Shown here: piece after piece, positions 10,487-21,782 of the stretch
Layout: each line of letters starts with the position of its first letter
Numbering within the stretch: position 1 is the first letter of the stretch
NCBI GenBank assembly: GCA_002221725.1
Contig: NJFT01000207.1
Location: forward strand, 1 to 64,000
Source: Scedosporium boydii
Taxonomy: Eukaryota > Ascomycota > Sordariomycetes > Microascales > Microascaceae
DNA length: 64,000 nt
Direction: 5' to 3'
Program-made: the position numbers and the translations under genes
Notes under the pieces: model-generated
Database searches by the model: none
Told to the model about the DNA's origin: nothing
The model's input: only the letters and a program-made list of their open reading frames with translations

Positions 10487-13410
10487 ATGACTTCTTTGCA
10501 GAGTGGGCAGACCCCGGAAGGCTACCGCCTTTCCCAGGTAATCGGCCTGTTGAAGACCGTCAGAGGGATTAATCTGGCCTATACTTCGGAAAGTCAATGT
10601 GAGTCTGCCGTCCATCCTGCTTGTGGGGACGGGAGATGATAGTAACTCGTGTAGTCACCGAGAGTGGAAACATCCTCGCCGATATTGAGGTCCTCATTCT
10701 GCAGCTGCGGTCCCTGGGAAAGCCCCGAGAAGCGGTCGCCCTTGAAACAGTTATTGAAATATGCAAGACGCCGTCTAATCACGGCGGGCTGGAGTTACTC
10801 GAAAGCGACATCAGCGATGCATCGATATCAGAGGTGCAGTTCCTCGTCTCGGCTTGTGAGCATAAAAAAAGACTTTGCCTCACTGATAGCGCGGACTAAC
10901 ACACGCAAGGGCTTGAATCTCTCAATTCAGAAGACCGCGAGAAACACCGGATCGTACCGTCTCCCACGCGCCCGGCAGGCCGTAGAGCGATGACGTTAAC
11001 TGAGAAGATATTCGCCATGCACAACGTCGAAGGGAGGGGTTTCGCATGCCCCGGGGAAACCATTCGTATTTCCGTGGATTGGATCATGGCATCCGAGGCG
11101 TCTTGGAGTGTAAGTAAAACCACAGTCTCGGTTGTGAAGGCTCATTCTTATATGCGCCCATAGAGCATGGAACGAACATATGATGGCCTTGGGAAGCCTG
11201 GAATTTTCCGAAACGACAGATTCTGGCTGGCAGGGGACCACGTTGTCGATCCTAGAGTCAATGACCGTCCACTAATTAAGAAGCTCATCGAGTCTTCCGA
11301 GAGAGCGAAAAAGGTCTTCAAGATGACCGAATACCAGGGCATGAACGTGAGTTAGCAGCCCCCCACAACATTATTTGCAAATGACTAGACCTAACATCTA
11401 AACCCAGTATACGATTATGCATACGGAATTTTATCGCGAACGGGCCCAGCCCGGGACAGTTATCATCGGGTCCGACTCCCACACCTCTTCCTCCGGGGCT
11501 GTCGGGTGCCTTGCCATCGGGCTCGGTGCAGCTGACGTCACGATGGCCCTTGTCGCGGGAGAGATCTGGTTCAGAGTGCCCGAATGTGTCAACATTCGAT
11601 TTGTCGGCAAGCCGGCCCGAGGCATCGGCGGTAAGGACGTCATTCTCTACATCCTCCAACAGCTCAAGAGAAACACAGTGGCTGCAGACCGCGTCGTAGA
11701 GTACACGGGCCCCGGCCTAAAGTATCTATCCCCAGATGCGCGCTTTGCCATTGCCAACATGACCACGGTTCGTTGATGCTAAACAGCTTAAATACCCAGC
11801 CGGTTGCGTGTGCTAACGCCTAACAGGAATTTGGCGGAATCACCGGGATTTTTGTTCCAGATCCCATCACCATGAATTTTGTCAATTCGCGAAAACTTGC
11901 TAGACACAAAACAGGATCTCACTATTTCCGCCCAGACGAAGGCGCAGTGTACGCCGAGACCCACATTATCGATCTCTCCAAGGCGCAGTCTTTCGTGGCA
12001 AGATATCCAAACCCCGATGATGTTGTACCCGTGGCCGATATGGCTGGCACCAGGCTTGATGGCTGCTTCATTGGCGCCTGCACTACCGCAGAGGAAGACA
12101 TAATTCTTGGCGCTTTGGTCCTGGAACAGGGGTTAAAGAGTGGCCTGGTCCCTGTTGCCGCCGGAAAGCGAAAGGTTGTACCTGGTTCCCGTCCAATACT
12201 CGATATGCTTCACAAAACGGGGTTGGCAGCGGTATACGCCGAGGCTGGATTCGAAATTGGTCTTCCTGGTTGCAGCTATTGCGTGGGGATGTCGGCAGAC
12301 AAGGCCGGTGAAGGGGAGGTCTGGCTATCTTCGCAGAACCGTAACTTTGAGAACCGCATGGGGACGGGTGAGCTCTGGTAACTTCTTGCATAGCATCTGT
12401 TCGTTAAGGCTGATCTTTCTTAGGCTCCATCGGAAATCTGGCCTCCGCTGCCACGGTTGCTGCCTCTTCTTTCGACATGAAGATCACTTCCCCACAACCA
12501 TTGATTGACCTCATTGACAAAAAAAGATGGGACCAAATCAAGGGTCGCGGGTCGCTCAAAGTATTCAACGGCTCAGAGCCGTCCTACGTGGAACCGCCAA
12601 GATATGACGTGGAAGGCCAAGATCTTGACGGCCCTGTTGCCGCCACTACAACAACGGAAACGCTTCGTAATGGCCTTAGGGTCGAAGAAGCTAATATAGC
12701 ACTAGCTTCGGAAGGCAATATCAGCGGAAAAGTCCAGAGATTGGGCGACTTCATCGACACTGATGCCGTAAGTCAACCCAGCAGGTGACGTGTATGTGAT
12801 TCTAACGGGCGGAACAGCTTGCTCCGGCACAGTATCTGGTTAGTTCGAGAACAAACGACGAGCTGGGGACACATTGTCTCGAGTTCACGAATCCTAGCTT
12901 TAGATCCCGTGTGGCCGAAGGATTCAATGTTGTTGTTGCAGGGATGGGCTTCGGCTGTGGCTCGTCTCGGGAACAGGCCGTCTCGGCCCTACTTGGTGGG
13001 TCAGCACAGCAGTTGGATGCCGATACGATACTAACCAAACCGATCGAGTAGGCTGCGGAGTGAAATGCGTCATTGCAAGGTCCTTTGCCTTTATTTATAG
13101 TCGTAACCAGCCTAATCTAGGTTTACTAGGAATAACCGTCACTGGCGACGAGTTCTTCGAAGCCGCCCAAGACGGGAGGGACATATCTGTGGATCTGCGG
13201 AGGAATGTGATTACTGTGGGCGGTAAAGAGTTTGCCTTCAGTTTGAGCAAGATCGAGAAGGAGTTGATAGGCTTGGGTGGAATAACGCCTGCCTTTATGA
13301 AGTTTGGCAGGGAACTCTTTCAAGGTCTGTGTTCGAGCCACCGTGGTCTGATGAGCAAGGGCTCTACAGGAACCGGAGGCTGTTCGTCAGGGAAATTGCT
13401 TGAGTGGTAA
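10487..13410 (+). CDS. Fused aconitase/isopropylmalate-dehydratase-type hydro-lyase with N-terminal extension
   Basis: Nine exons (10487-10598, 10655-10855, 10910-11109, 11164-11346, 11408-11767, 11827-12367, 12424-12767, 12818-12995, 13052-13410) give 825 residues. From about residue 132 ([12 protein letters not shown]) it follows the LeuC-type large subunit: [32 protein letters not shown], and the three [4Fe-4S] ligands Cys437 (GACTTAEED), Cys501 and Cys504 (GCSYCVG). A swivel domain of LeuD type follows, with [10 protein letters not shown] near 692-700. Such enzymes move a hydroxyl group by dehydration and rehydration of citrate, isopropylmalate, homocitrate or dimethylmaleate-like acids. 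The first 131 residues form a helical extension ([16 protein letters not shown] and more) absent from ordinary LeuC and of unknown use. Position next to a lyase, a carrier and a regulator argues for a catabolic role and against leucine synthesis. Confidence 0.9.
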
Positions 13411-13947
13411 TTTTGTGCATTCTTTCTCGATGTAGCTAGTTATACATGGTAACTCGGTCCCAGATTACACAACGGTGCTGGGGGTATCAATGATCAATGG
13501 CAAGGTATTGAACGTTGGACCCCCTCCTCACCCCCAATGATCCGAAGAGTCCAATAACCCGCCTGCCTCTTACCTAGGCTCGGCTCCTCGGGGGTCAGAC
13601 TTTCACGTTTACAGAGATAGATAGGACCACCCTCTTGTGTCAAGGACATGGGGGCAGATGATAGCGCAGGGCCTAGTCCCAACTACAGGCTACGCTAAGC
13701 CGCATCAGGTCTCAAATCCCTTTGCCCCAGAGCTCGCTAGAATTGTTTCATGCGGGGTAAGAGTTCCCCGAATGTCCCTCCTCGTTAGATGCTCTTCCCC
13801 CAACTTTTGCCACCACGGATCCTCACCTTCAAGCTCACCCATCCTATAATCTGACCACACAAGCTTTACCCTATCCCTTCTCGGCACGCATCTTTCTTAT
13901 TCACGCCAATTTCGAATGTCCTAGGGTATGATGCTTATCCAGCAAAT
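13411..13947. other. Intergenic, 5' region of the regulator gene
   Basis: No gene seen. It separates two codirectional genes and should contain the regulator's promoter. Confidence 0.4.
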
Positions 13948-16126
13948 ATGCCTTCAGAGCGGAGACGGAAGGCTTGCAAGGAGTGCCGGCAGCAAAAGGT
14001 AAGCGTGACCACGAAGATGTTTTCGGGTAGGCAATACTGATTCGACCAGATACGTTGCGATGCAGAACCGCCCGATACTTGCTCGCGCTGCCGTCGGATG
14101 GGGCTAACCTGCGTCCTCTCATCGAATCCTCATGTCAGACAGACCAAAGCCCAGCTGCAGCGCGAGCTCGATCAGTTGAGGCGAAACGAGACGGCCGAAG
14201 CCCTATCCACATTGCCTCAGCCAAGCTTTCAGCCAGAACCGCCGCCATTGCGCGCGACACATCCGCTGCCGGACGCGGATATGGCTCTAAACTCATCCAG
14301 GACGACAACCTACAGCATCTCGCCATCTGACAGAGATTATATTTCTCCAGGTGCCCCAGATGGGGACTATTGCTGTTCTAGGAGCTTGGATGGGCAGGAA
14401 TTTGACGCTCGGAAAATCCGGGATTGCTTTTCCATGTATGCCTCCGGGCTGTTAAAGTCGAGAGTTGTTATTTTTTTGATGCTAGATTGAACGCTGACGT
14501 ATTAGATTTTTTCAACGTTACCTACCTCATTTGCCCATCCTGGATCGCTCTCTCAGTCCGAACCAGTACTACGATCTTTCGCCCTTCCTCTTTTGGGCTA
14601 TTTTCTTCGTTGGCAGCAGGCGATATGAGAGAGACCCCACCTTGCTCGGCATGCTTGCGCCTCGTATCAATTCGCTTGCCCTGCGATCGCTAGAGAGTCG
14701 AGCAAATCCAATACAAACCATCCAGGGCCTGCTTATCCTCTGCGTCTGGCCAGTTCCGATCAACACGATGCATAAGGATATCAGCCACGTGCTTAGCGGC
14801 GCGGCGTTACACCTTGCCATGCAGATTGGTTTACATGTAACCCACTCGGGTCAAGATTTTGCTCGAACGAAGGTGGATTCTGATCGGTCGCAAAATATCT
14901 CGCGCGCCCATCTTTGGGCTCATTGCATTATGATATGCCATTGGTTTGAAGGACCTTATTCCATATCTCTCTTTGAGACCGCACTGACCCTTAATTACAG
15001 TACCAGCCTCCGAGAAGGCATACCGCCTCTTATGTTGACTAGTTCAGCGAGTATTGGTTATGACGCAGACGGCGTCCTGTCTGAGCTTTCCGAGGATTTG
15101 AGGCTCCGATGGAGAGTGCACGAAGTAATTATGGCTTCAACAGTAACCCTGACAAAGGTCCTGGAGGATAAGGCAGCAATGTCTCGCCCAAATGCCCTGA
15201 GTCCATTCATTAGTGTCTTTGACTCTCAATTTTCGGACCTGCTCCGCCAATCTCGGAGCACAATGAGTATGAGATCGGAATCTCATATCGAGTGGACTGT
15301 TTGCTAATATCTAGTATGTAGGTATCATCTATCTGACGTGTTGCCACCTCCATCTCCTAGCGTATTATTTCCTCGAACGCCCCGACTCTCCTAGCCAACC
15401 CGGCCTGATACGATTATATACCGTAGCATGTTCCACAATTGAGGCCATCATGGCCGAGGATCAGCAGAGCGGTTTTGTGGATACGTGCCCCGTATTTATC
15501 GATAGATGTGTCACCCTCGCGGCCTTCACTATTCTCAAAATCGTGCGAAGTTCTTTGTCGGAGCATATTGACCTAGAAGCCGCAGAGCGGGCATACTTTT
15601 TGGCGATACGCTTCACCCGTCGAGTCACTCTTCAGAGCGACGACCTTGGAGCACGCGGCGCCACATTGATGAGCCAACTGTGGACGAGTAAAAACATATT
15701 CAGGTATGGAAGCGGTCAGGTAGAAAGCCTCAGGAGTAGGATCCGCAGCAGGCTTGCGATGAGCGTAGTCTTCGACTGCTTCTGGTGGTGGAGAGAGGAG
15801 TTTGGCGGCCGGCCAAGCCCGTACAGAGACGATACAAATGACGCCGCAGCTGGAGGTAAGATGGCCCGTTTTCATCTTTTCAATGCGCTTGCTGATGGAA
15901 TATTTTAATGGCAGAAATCACAACCGGTACACCCCGAGTTGTTGAAAATGACGCCGGTGAGGTACAAATAGAGAGCGCGAGCTTTCTAGGCACGGACTCG
16001 AGTCACTCGATGACCGATATGATGGTGTTTCCGGACGAGCCCTTTCCCGATTACGACTGGGCAGCAAATTTCGACTTTGCCGACTTTAATTGGACTCCGA
16101 ATACGTTCACGGGGACTTTGGTATAA
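13948..16126 (+). CDS. Zn2Cys6 transcription factor with fungal-specific regulatory domain
   Basis: Five exons (13948-13998, 14050-14435, 14506-15266, 15322-15855, 15915-16126) give 647 residues. The binuclear zinc cluster has all six cysteines: C10-x2-C13-x6-C20-x7-C28-x2-C31-x6-C38, split by an intron after the third basic stretch as in many fungal genes. A coiled-coil-like linker (KAQLQRELDQLRR) follows, then the fungal-specific transcription factor domain (PILDRSLSPNQYYDLSPFLFW, GSRRY, WPVPINTMHKDISHVL). The C terminus is acidic and aromatic (DEPFPDYDW, FDFADFNW), as expected of an activation region. It binds CGG-type sites in the nucleus. Being last in the carrier-lyase-hydro-lyase row, it is the likely pathway-specific activator. 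Confidence 0.92.
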
Positions 16127-16900
16127 CATTGATGTATCATAACAGTATTTTAGTGTAGGCGTAGCTGAGATCTTGCGGGACAGTTAAGTCGGGTCTCAAA
16201 AGAGCTCGTCATCGTTAATGTATCTCTGTTCTTGATCTCGTGGCCGGCTTTTCGAATAGCTTTAACTCGTCGTAGTTCGGAGACGGACGCCGTGCATGTA
16301 CACCGAGTGCCAATTTCAAGTTCTCCGCATAGCCTAACATTCCACACACGGGCTGGTTCCAACAGGTAAACAAGCTCGGCCCCAAGCGTTTGTAGTGCCC
16401 GGGAGATGAATGGAAGAAGAGCTTGGGCGAAGGCATTTACCCATCGCGCTCGTGCAACATCGGCGTCTTTGCCGAACTTCGCCGAACCTCGCCCAACCTG
16501 CACAGTGGTCGCGCTCCACCTGTACCCCGCAAATGCCCTTCCAAATAACAACTCTGTACTAAATTTAGTAGTGCCCTACCTCCCTGCTTGTGCTAATTTA
16601 GTGACCTTGTACCTCATACATTAAACCCCCAAGAACCACCTTTTAGAGAAATTTACATATAGTCGCTATTGAGACTGGACCGAAGAAGGAAAAGAGAGGG
16701 AGCCTATAAACTTGGCCTGCGATATTGGTGGAATCTCCCCTGCCAAGGGACTAAGGTCGTAGGAAGACATTGTTCCAAAGTCGAGATCGGGGAGTTGGGA
16801 CAATAAAGAGATGAATGAGGAATAAACAGTCCACGTTGCGCAAGTTAAGAGTTATGGCCGGCAACGTCATTTACCGACCTGTAGATTCGGCCGCTGGGGG
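16127..16900. other. Intergenic with short GCCGAAC repeats
   Basis: At about 16470-16500 the motif CCGAACTTCG / CCGAACCTCG occurs in tandem, like the ends of some fungal transposons, but no second end was found. No gene is supported. Confidence 0.35.
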
Positions 16901-17089
16901 GAAATCAGAGTGCTGAAAATTCCCCAAGGCCCATGGGACGCGCACATTTCATCCTCCTTTATCTCTGTTCATCTTGGCCGGCAACATGCCACGGCTTTCG
17001 ACGCGCTCTCTTATATCTGGGGCGACGTCACCGAGAAGAGCAATATCACGCTCGATGGAAGCTCGTCGTCCTGGATAGTGATAGGGTAG
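16901..17089 (+). pseudogene. Fragment of a heterokaryon-incompatibility (HET) domain gene
   Basis: A continuous frame reads EIRVLKIPQGPWD, then HATAFDALSYIWGD and KSNITLDG, then a stop. This is the start of the HET domain (PF06985): the substrate of the pattern Y/F-x-ALSYxWGD followed by the I-x-L(D/N)G strand. The later WIDAICINQ block is missing, so only about 60 residues survive. A complete HET gene lies at 32042-34054 but is clearly a different sequence. The fragment is a relic, inferred from two short motifs in the right order. Confidence 0.65.
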
Positions 17090-18683
17090 TAATGTTGCGG
17101 GTAACTGGATACTGGTAGGCCTGCCTATCAAGATGGTCGGATGTGGGCTGCAGACCATGCCGGGACTCTGCATTCCTTAATGGGTCGACCGGGTATATAG
17201 GCTGGATTGGAGAATCTGAAGCAGACTGGACGAGGGACTGCGCACCCTGGGCGGTTTTCATGAGCTCGAGCTTGCTGACTAGTGGCGGAGAAAGGCGACT
17301 GGCCTCTTGTTGTCTGCCCCTGTGCTCGGTATCTGGAGGGTTTGGCGATGTCAGGTGGTGCACCACATCGGCCACATTTATACTGTCGCTTGCCGCATAA
17401 ATCGGCGATTCTGATGGCTGTGGCAACTGCTCCTGTGCTTCTGTGTCCCGTAGAGTGTGGACGCTTGCGAGCTTTCGCTCAGAGGCAACCTGGGACGTCT
17501 TAGGGCAGTCAACAGTCAACAATAATGAATGCCGGCGGGGGGGTGGGGTTGGGGTTGGGGTTGGGGCTGTTTGCAATGCTCGCCACTGTGGTATCTGCTC
17601 TTGTGATAACCGGAGGCTGGGGAGCGGCGCCGCCCGTCATGGGCTGAGAACTTTGTGCTCCTTGCCGATACTGCTCATGGAGGCTCTAGTTTCGAGACAG
17701 GATCTGCTTCTGATCACGTGATATGGGTACTGAATATTTCCCCCGATGTGAACTGGTAGTATAGTACTTCGTACTCTAGATTCAGCTCACGTTATCACAG
17801 CAAACCGAGTGAACAAGCCCGTAGGAAGGACGCTGTCACAGATCTTGTACCTCCAAGCGTAAAGGGTCAGAGTGAGAACCAACCAGAGAAGAAACTAATC
17901 CTACTGCCACACTGGTTCTCATACCTGTTCTTCTGGGATTGATCTTTGTGAGCGATGATGAACAAGTGCTTGGCCATGGCCCATCACTGTCACACTCGGG
18001 TATGCCTAGGTAGTAAATATTTTAAAAGAACAGGGTAGGCAAGGCAACTGACTTACATTGACACATTGATATAAACAGGTTCGTGGCAGTGTTAGCGGTA
18101 TTGCATTCAGGAGTTACCAATGTCTTGCATGTCCAATTCTGTAACAAGCAATTCATCTTCAATGGTGCCTGCTCTGAGGAAGGATTGGGTAGGCCAGGCC
18201 AATTTGAACACGATTTTGGCCTTGGCGGTTATGGAAGGGACGTGGCCTGCTCAGTGCTCTCTGTTCCCCGGGTCCTCGAGCCCCTCTATGTTCCTGCAGG
18301 TTCTGCACTTCCGCCTTCTCCACTTCTCGCAAGTGCTCCACAGCTGCACCTTCAAGTTGTCTCCGACCCCGCAAATCACGCCTTCTCCGCGATCCCCGGT
18401 GCTGCCATGGACTCCAACTCCTCTTCCCGTCCCACTCATGAAACCTCAACGAACATTACCCACACCCTCAAACGCAGTTCGCTCGGTTTTTGGAGTCATT
18501 TTTCTTCTTTTTCTTCTCCTTCTTCTTCTTTTTCTCCGTTTCTGGATTCTCCATCTGGGCCGTGGATATCTTGGCCCTCGCTGAAAATCGACTGACGAGA
18601 GTCTCCGAAGGCAACTCCTGGAAATAATTTGGTGCTTCCCGTCTGCTACGACACAACCATCCTTGCAATCCAACGTCGCAATC
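17090..18683. other. Long intergenic stretch before the FAH-hydrolase fusion gene
   Basis: About 1.6 kb without a supported gene. A small frame at 17526-17648 encodes 40 residues, rich in Gly-Leu with a hydrophobic segment, but it largely reflects the TTGGGG repeat. Pyrimidine-rich sequence near 18490-18545 (TTCTTCTTT runs) probably belongs to the promoter of the next gene. Confidence 0.4.
17545..17566 (+). repeat. GGGGTT microrepeat (four G4 blocks)
   Basis: Four GGGG blocks are separated by TT, 22 bp in all, adjacent to another G run at 17537-17543. The order could fold as a G-quadruplex. It resembles ciliate telomere repeats, not the usual fungal TTAGGG, so a telomeric origin is unlikely. 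Confidence 0.7.
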
Positions 18684-20581
18684 ATGTCCCCGATTCAATA
18701 TGCCGCCTACGTGCACCCGGAGACGGGTGCCAACCGAATCGGTCACTACGACCTAACCAATAAGACCATCCAGCCTCTCGCCTTCCGTTCCGGAACACCC
18801 GTCTCCAACCTATACCAAGTCATCGAATCCGGCGCTCGCAGCGTCGTGCCAGCGGGTGAGCTCGTTCCCGTGTCGAGTGTCAAGCTCCTACCTCCCATCT
18901 CCGGCCGCGACATCCTGACCGTGGGCAAGAACTACGCAGAGCACGCCAAGGAGTTCAACAACTCGGGTTACGACAGCTCCGACAAGGTGGCGCTGCCCAG
19001 CCACCCCGTCATCTTCACCAAGCGTGCGACTTCGATCATCGCCGACGGCGAGCCCATCTTCCCCCACCCCGAGTTCACCAGCACCCTCGACTACGAGGGT
19101 GAGGTCGGTGTGATCATTGGCAAGTCGGGATTCCGCGTCGACGAGGTCAACGCTTGGGACTATGTCTGGGGTTACACCATCATCAACGACGTGACGGCGC
19201 GTGAGAGGCAGAGGGATCACAAACAGTTCTTCATTGGAAAGTCTGCCGACACATTCTGCCCTATCGTACGTATACCTTCTCTTTTATAGTTGGGATAAGT
19301 TAAGGCTAACACAACCTTTTATTCTTCTCTCTCTCTCTCTACAGGGCCCCATTGCCGTCGCCAAGGAGGACCTGCCCTCCGTCCTTAAGCTTGAGACACA
19401 CGTCAACGGCAAGCTTGAGCAGATCGCAACTACCGACGATCTGATCTTCTCGATCCCCGTCCTAATCAAGACCATCTCCGAGGGCATCACCTTACGACCC
19501 GGAGATGTGATCGCCACGGGAACAGTAACTTCTCTCTCTCTTCTGATTCAGTTATTCATGCGCTCGCTTATTGGACAACTACTGACTCTGGTAAAAATCA
19601 CAGCCCGCTGGTGTGGGCATCGGCAAGAACCCTCCTGTCTTTCTCCAGCCCGGCGACGAGGTCTCGGTATCTATTTCCGGCCTTGGCATGCTCACCAACA
19701 AGATCGGCACGGCGGGCTCCATCAACCCCACGCAGGAAGTTGTTGAGAAGCAGTCCTCTTTCGCGTCTATAAACGCGTCCAAGACCCTCGGCTGCGGTAT
19801 CGGCCTGACCGAGCTGAATGGCAAGCCCCTTCACTACAAGAAGGTGGGCTCCGGCGGCGAGAATGTCGTGTTCATTCACGGCCTGGGTGGCTCCCTGGAG
19901 TACTGGACGCCTCTCATCCCCTCTCTGGAGCAGACGCACACGTTGCACCTCTTCGACTTTGAGGGCCACGGTCTCAGCCCCACACACCCCCTTAGCCGTG
20001 TGGATATTGAGACAATCGCGGCCGACCTCCGCGCCGTCGTCCAACATGCGGGCGGCCCAGCCACCGTTGTCGCCCACTCCTTGGGTTGCTTGGCGGCCCT
20101 CCAGTTTTCCATCGACAACCCCGAACTAGTTCGGAAGCTTGTACTCGTCGGTCCTCCTCCCTCGCCTCTGTCCCAGGCCGATTCCGACACCAGGCACGCT
20201 CGCGCCGCTCTCGTAAGGGCCAAGGGCATTGCCGCCATCGTTGACGCCATCATCAACGACACCACCTCGGCCCGTTCTAAGGAGGCCAACCCCGTCGCCG
20301 TCACCGCCGTACGGCTCAGCCTGCTGGGCCAGGACCCCGAATCCTACGCCAAGGCATGCGATGCGCTCGGTCGGGCCACGGGGAAGCTCGAGGTTGAGAA
20401 GCTGTCGATACCCACGCTCATTATCACGGGTGACGAGGACAAGATCTCGCCGCCTGCGCTCTGCGAGGAGTACATATCTCGGATTCCCAATGCTCAGCTT
20501 GTCGTTCTAAAGGATGTCGGCCATTGGCATGTGTATGAAGATGTTGCTGGTGTTGTCCACGCCCTAAAGTCGTTTTTGTAG
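18684..20581 (+). CDS. Fusion of fumarylacetoacetate-hydrolase-like domain and alpha/beta hydrolase
   Basis: Three exons, 18684-19265, 19345-19524 and 19604-20581, give 579 residues. Residues 1 to about 295 form an FAH-type domain: DILTVGKNYAEHAKEF, HPVIFTKRATSI, the metal-binding LDYEGEVGVIIGKSG block, GYTIINDVTARERQ, TLRPGDVIATGTPAGVG and QPGDEVSVSI. From about 315 an alpha/beta hydrolase follows, like 3-oxoadipate enol-lactonases: ENVVFIHGLGGSLEYW, nucleophile Ser in VVAHSLGCLA, acid in IITGDEDKI, base in DVGHWH. Both halves look complete. FAH enzymes decarboxylate, isomerise or cleave acyl-pyruvate-like intermediates of aromatic catabolism, and enol-lactonases open lactones of the 3-oxoadipate route, so one polypeptide may perform two successive steps. 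The intron crosses the FAH part only; the hydrolase is a single exon. Confidence 0.92.
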
Positions 20582-21050
20582 CGGAGTTACTTATAGAGTA
20601 TAGATAGAAAGAAGGTTTCGGGAGCAGAATGGACTATAGAATGAATTGGGTCACATGGCGCGTGCATCTCTCCGCTTGAGTCGAGACATTGAACTAAATT
20701 ATTAGTACTCCGCTGATACGTCGCCTGCATTAACATCAAGTATCAAAGAAGAAGAAGGGAGCTCGTGAGAGATCATTTCGATAGAAATCACCAGAAGGGT
20801 ACCGTCTTCTATCTCATATGGGTGTGGTTTAGGGGAGCACATCCGAGAAACAAGGCGCAATATTAAACTACCGGGGGTCGAGCTACGTATCTACAGTCTA
20901 CTTCCTAACACCGTCCATCCAGAAGAGCTCAATCATGAATGCGCCTTTTCCCTTAAAAGCAAGAATGGGCGTAGAATTCCTTGTCAGTAGGCTGCCCGGT
21001 TAATAGGGATGCTTGCTCTCCCTATACATTTAACTTATCAGTGCTGCGGC
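20582..21050. other. Intergenic between convergent genes
   Basis: 3' regions of two tail-to-tail genes. Nothing else is seen. Confidence 0.4.
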
Positions 21051-21782
21051 TTATCCCTCTGTCGCTTTCCAAAACTTGAAGAGCGATGGTCTTCTTTCCT
21101 TCCGAGGAACATGCGCCATAGCCTTAAGCACCACCTCCTCCCACTCCTCTTCGACCTTAACAACCACACAGCCGACATCGGTAAATCCCAACCCGGAATA
21201 GAAAATGTACCCGGTCGGGCTGGCCAGAGTTGAGACGACCGACCCATTCTCCCTCGCCTTCCCCAGAATCCAATTACACAACCCTTTCGCGTGGCCTCGA
21301 CTTTGGTAGTCCGGGTGCGTGGCGAGGAGGTGCAAGTACATCTGGTGGCCGTAGCCGTCGAGGTACGATTTCCTTCCGTGGACCACAGCGTCGACGAAAG
21401 CAGAGAGGCGGGATGGTTGGGCATCTTTGCGCGTCTCGTGGCCGTGAGCCACAATTTCAGTCCATGGACCATGTTGAGGCGTTTCGCCAGCAGAATCTTC
21501 CTTGGTAGTATCGACGCGTTGGGTTTCTAATATCGCAACGGACGCGATAATTTTCGTTCGAGGATTCAACCTGGCTGGCACCTCGACAACGGCGACGAGC
21601 CAGTCGTCGTCGACGGGATTGAGGCAGCGTTCCAGCGCCGCCTGGGTATGCGTGCTATGGTCGTCGGCATGCTGGTTGCGGGAAGGAAAACAGTACTGCC
21701 ATTGACGTTCTGGCGTCATCGCTGTCAGGACGACCTCTAGGATGGCCCGGGCATCGGCCGGCGTGGCTTTTCTAATGTCCAT
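21051..21782 (-). CDS. GNAT-family N-acetyltransferase
   Basis: A single exon of 243 residues starts MDIRKATPADARAILEVV, the classic first strand and helix of the GNAT fold. The acetyl-CoA loop is seen as LATHPDYQSRGHAKGLCNWILGKA (Q/R-x-x-G-x-G/A form: QSRGHAKG), and the end strands read GYIFYSGLGFTDVGCVVV. The enzyme should transfer an acetyl group from acetyl-CoA to an amine in the cytosol; the acceptor cannot be told from sequence. Length is normal for fungal GNAT proteins with the inserted charged loop (about 100-140). Confidence 0.9.
   Translation of the reverse strand: MDIRKATPADARAILEVVLTAMTPERQWQYCFPSRNQHADDHSTHTQAALERCLNPVDDDWLVAVVEVPARLNPRTKIIASVAILETQRVDTTKEDSAGETPQHGPWTEIVAHGHETRKDAQPSRLSAFVDAVVHGRKSYLDGYGHQMYLHLLATHPDYQSRGHAKGLCNWILGKARENGSVVSTLASPTGYIFYSGLGFTDVGCVVVKVEEEWEEVVLKAMAHVPRKERRPSLFKFWKATEG

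Noticed and set aside
17046..17576. 176-codon minus-strand frame
   Set aside because: Antisense to the HET relic and the GGGGTT repeat, which explains the Pro-Thr repeats; no recognisable domain.
18083..18595. 170- and 154-codon overlapping frames before the fusion gene
   Set aside because: Two frames of the same pyrimidine-rich promoter sequence, giving Ser/Phe/Leu runs; no domain.
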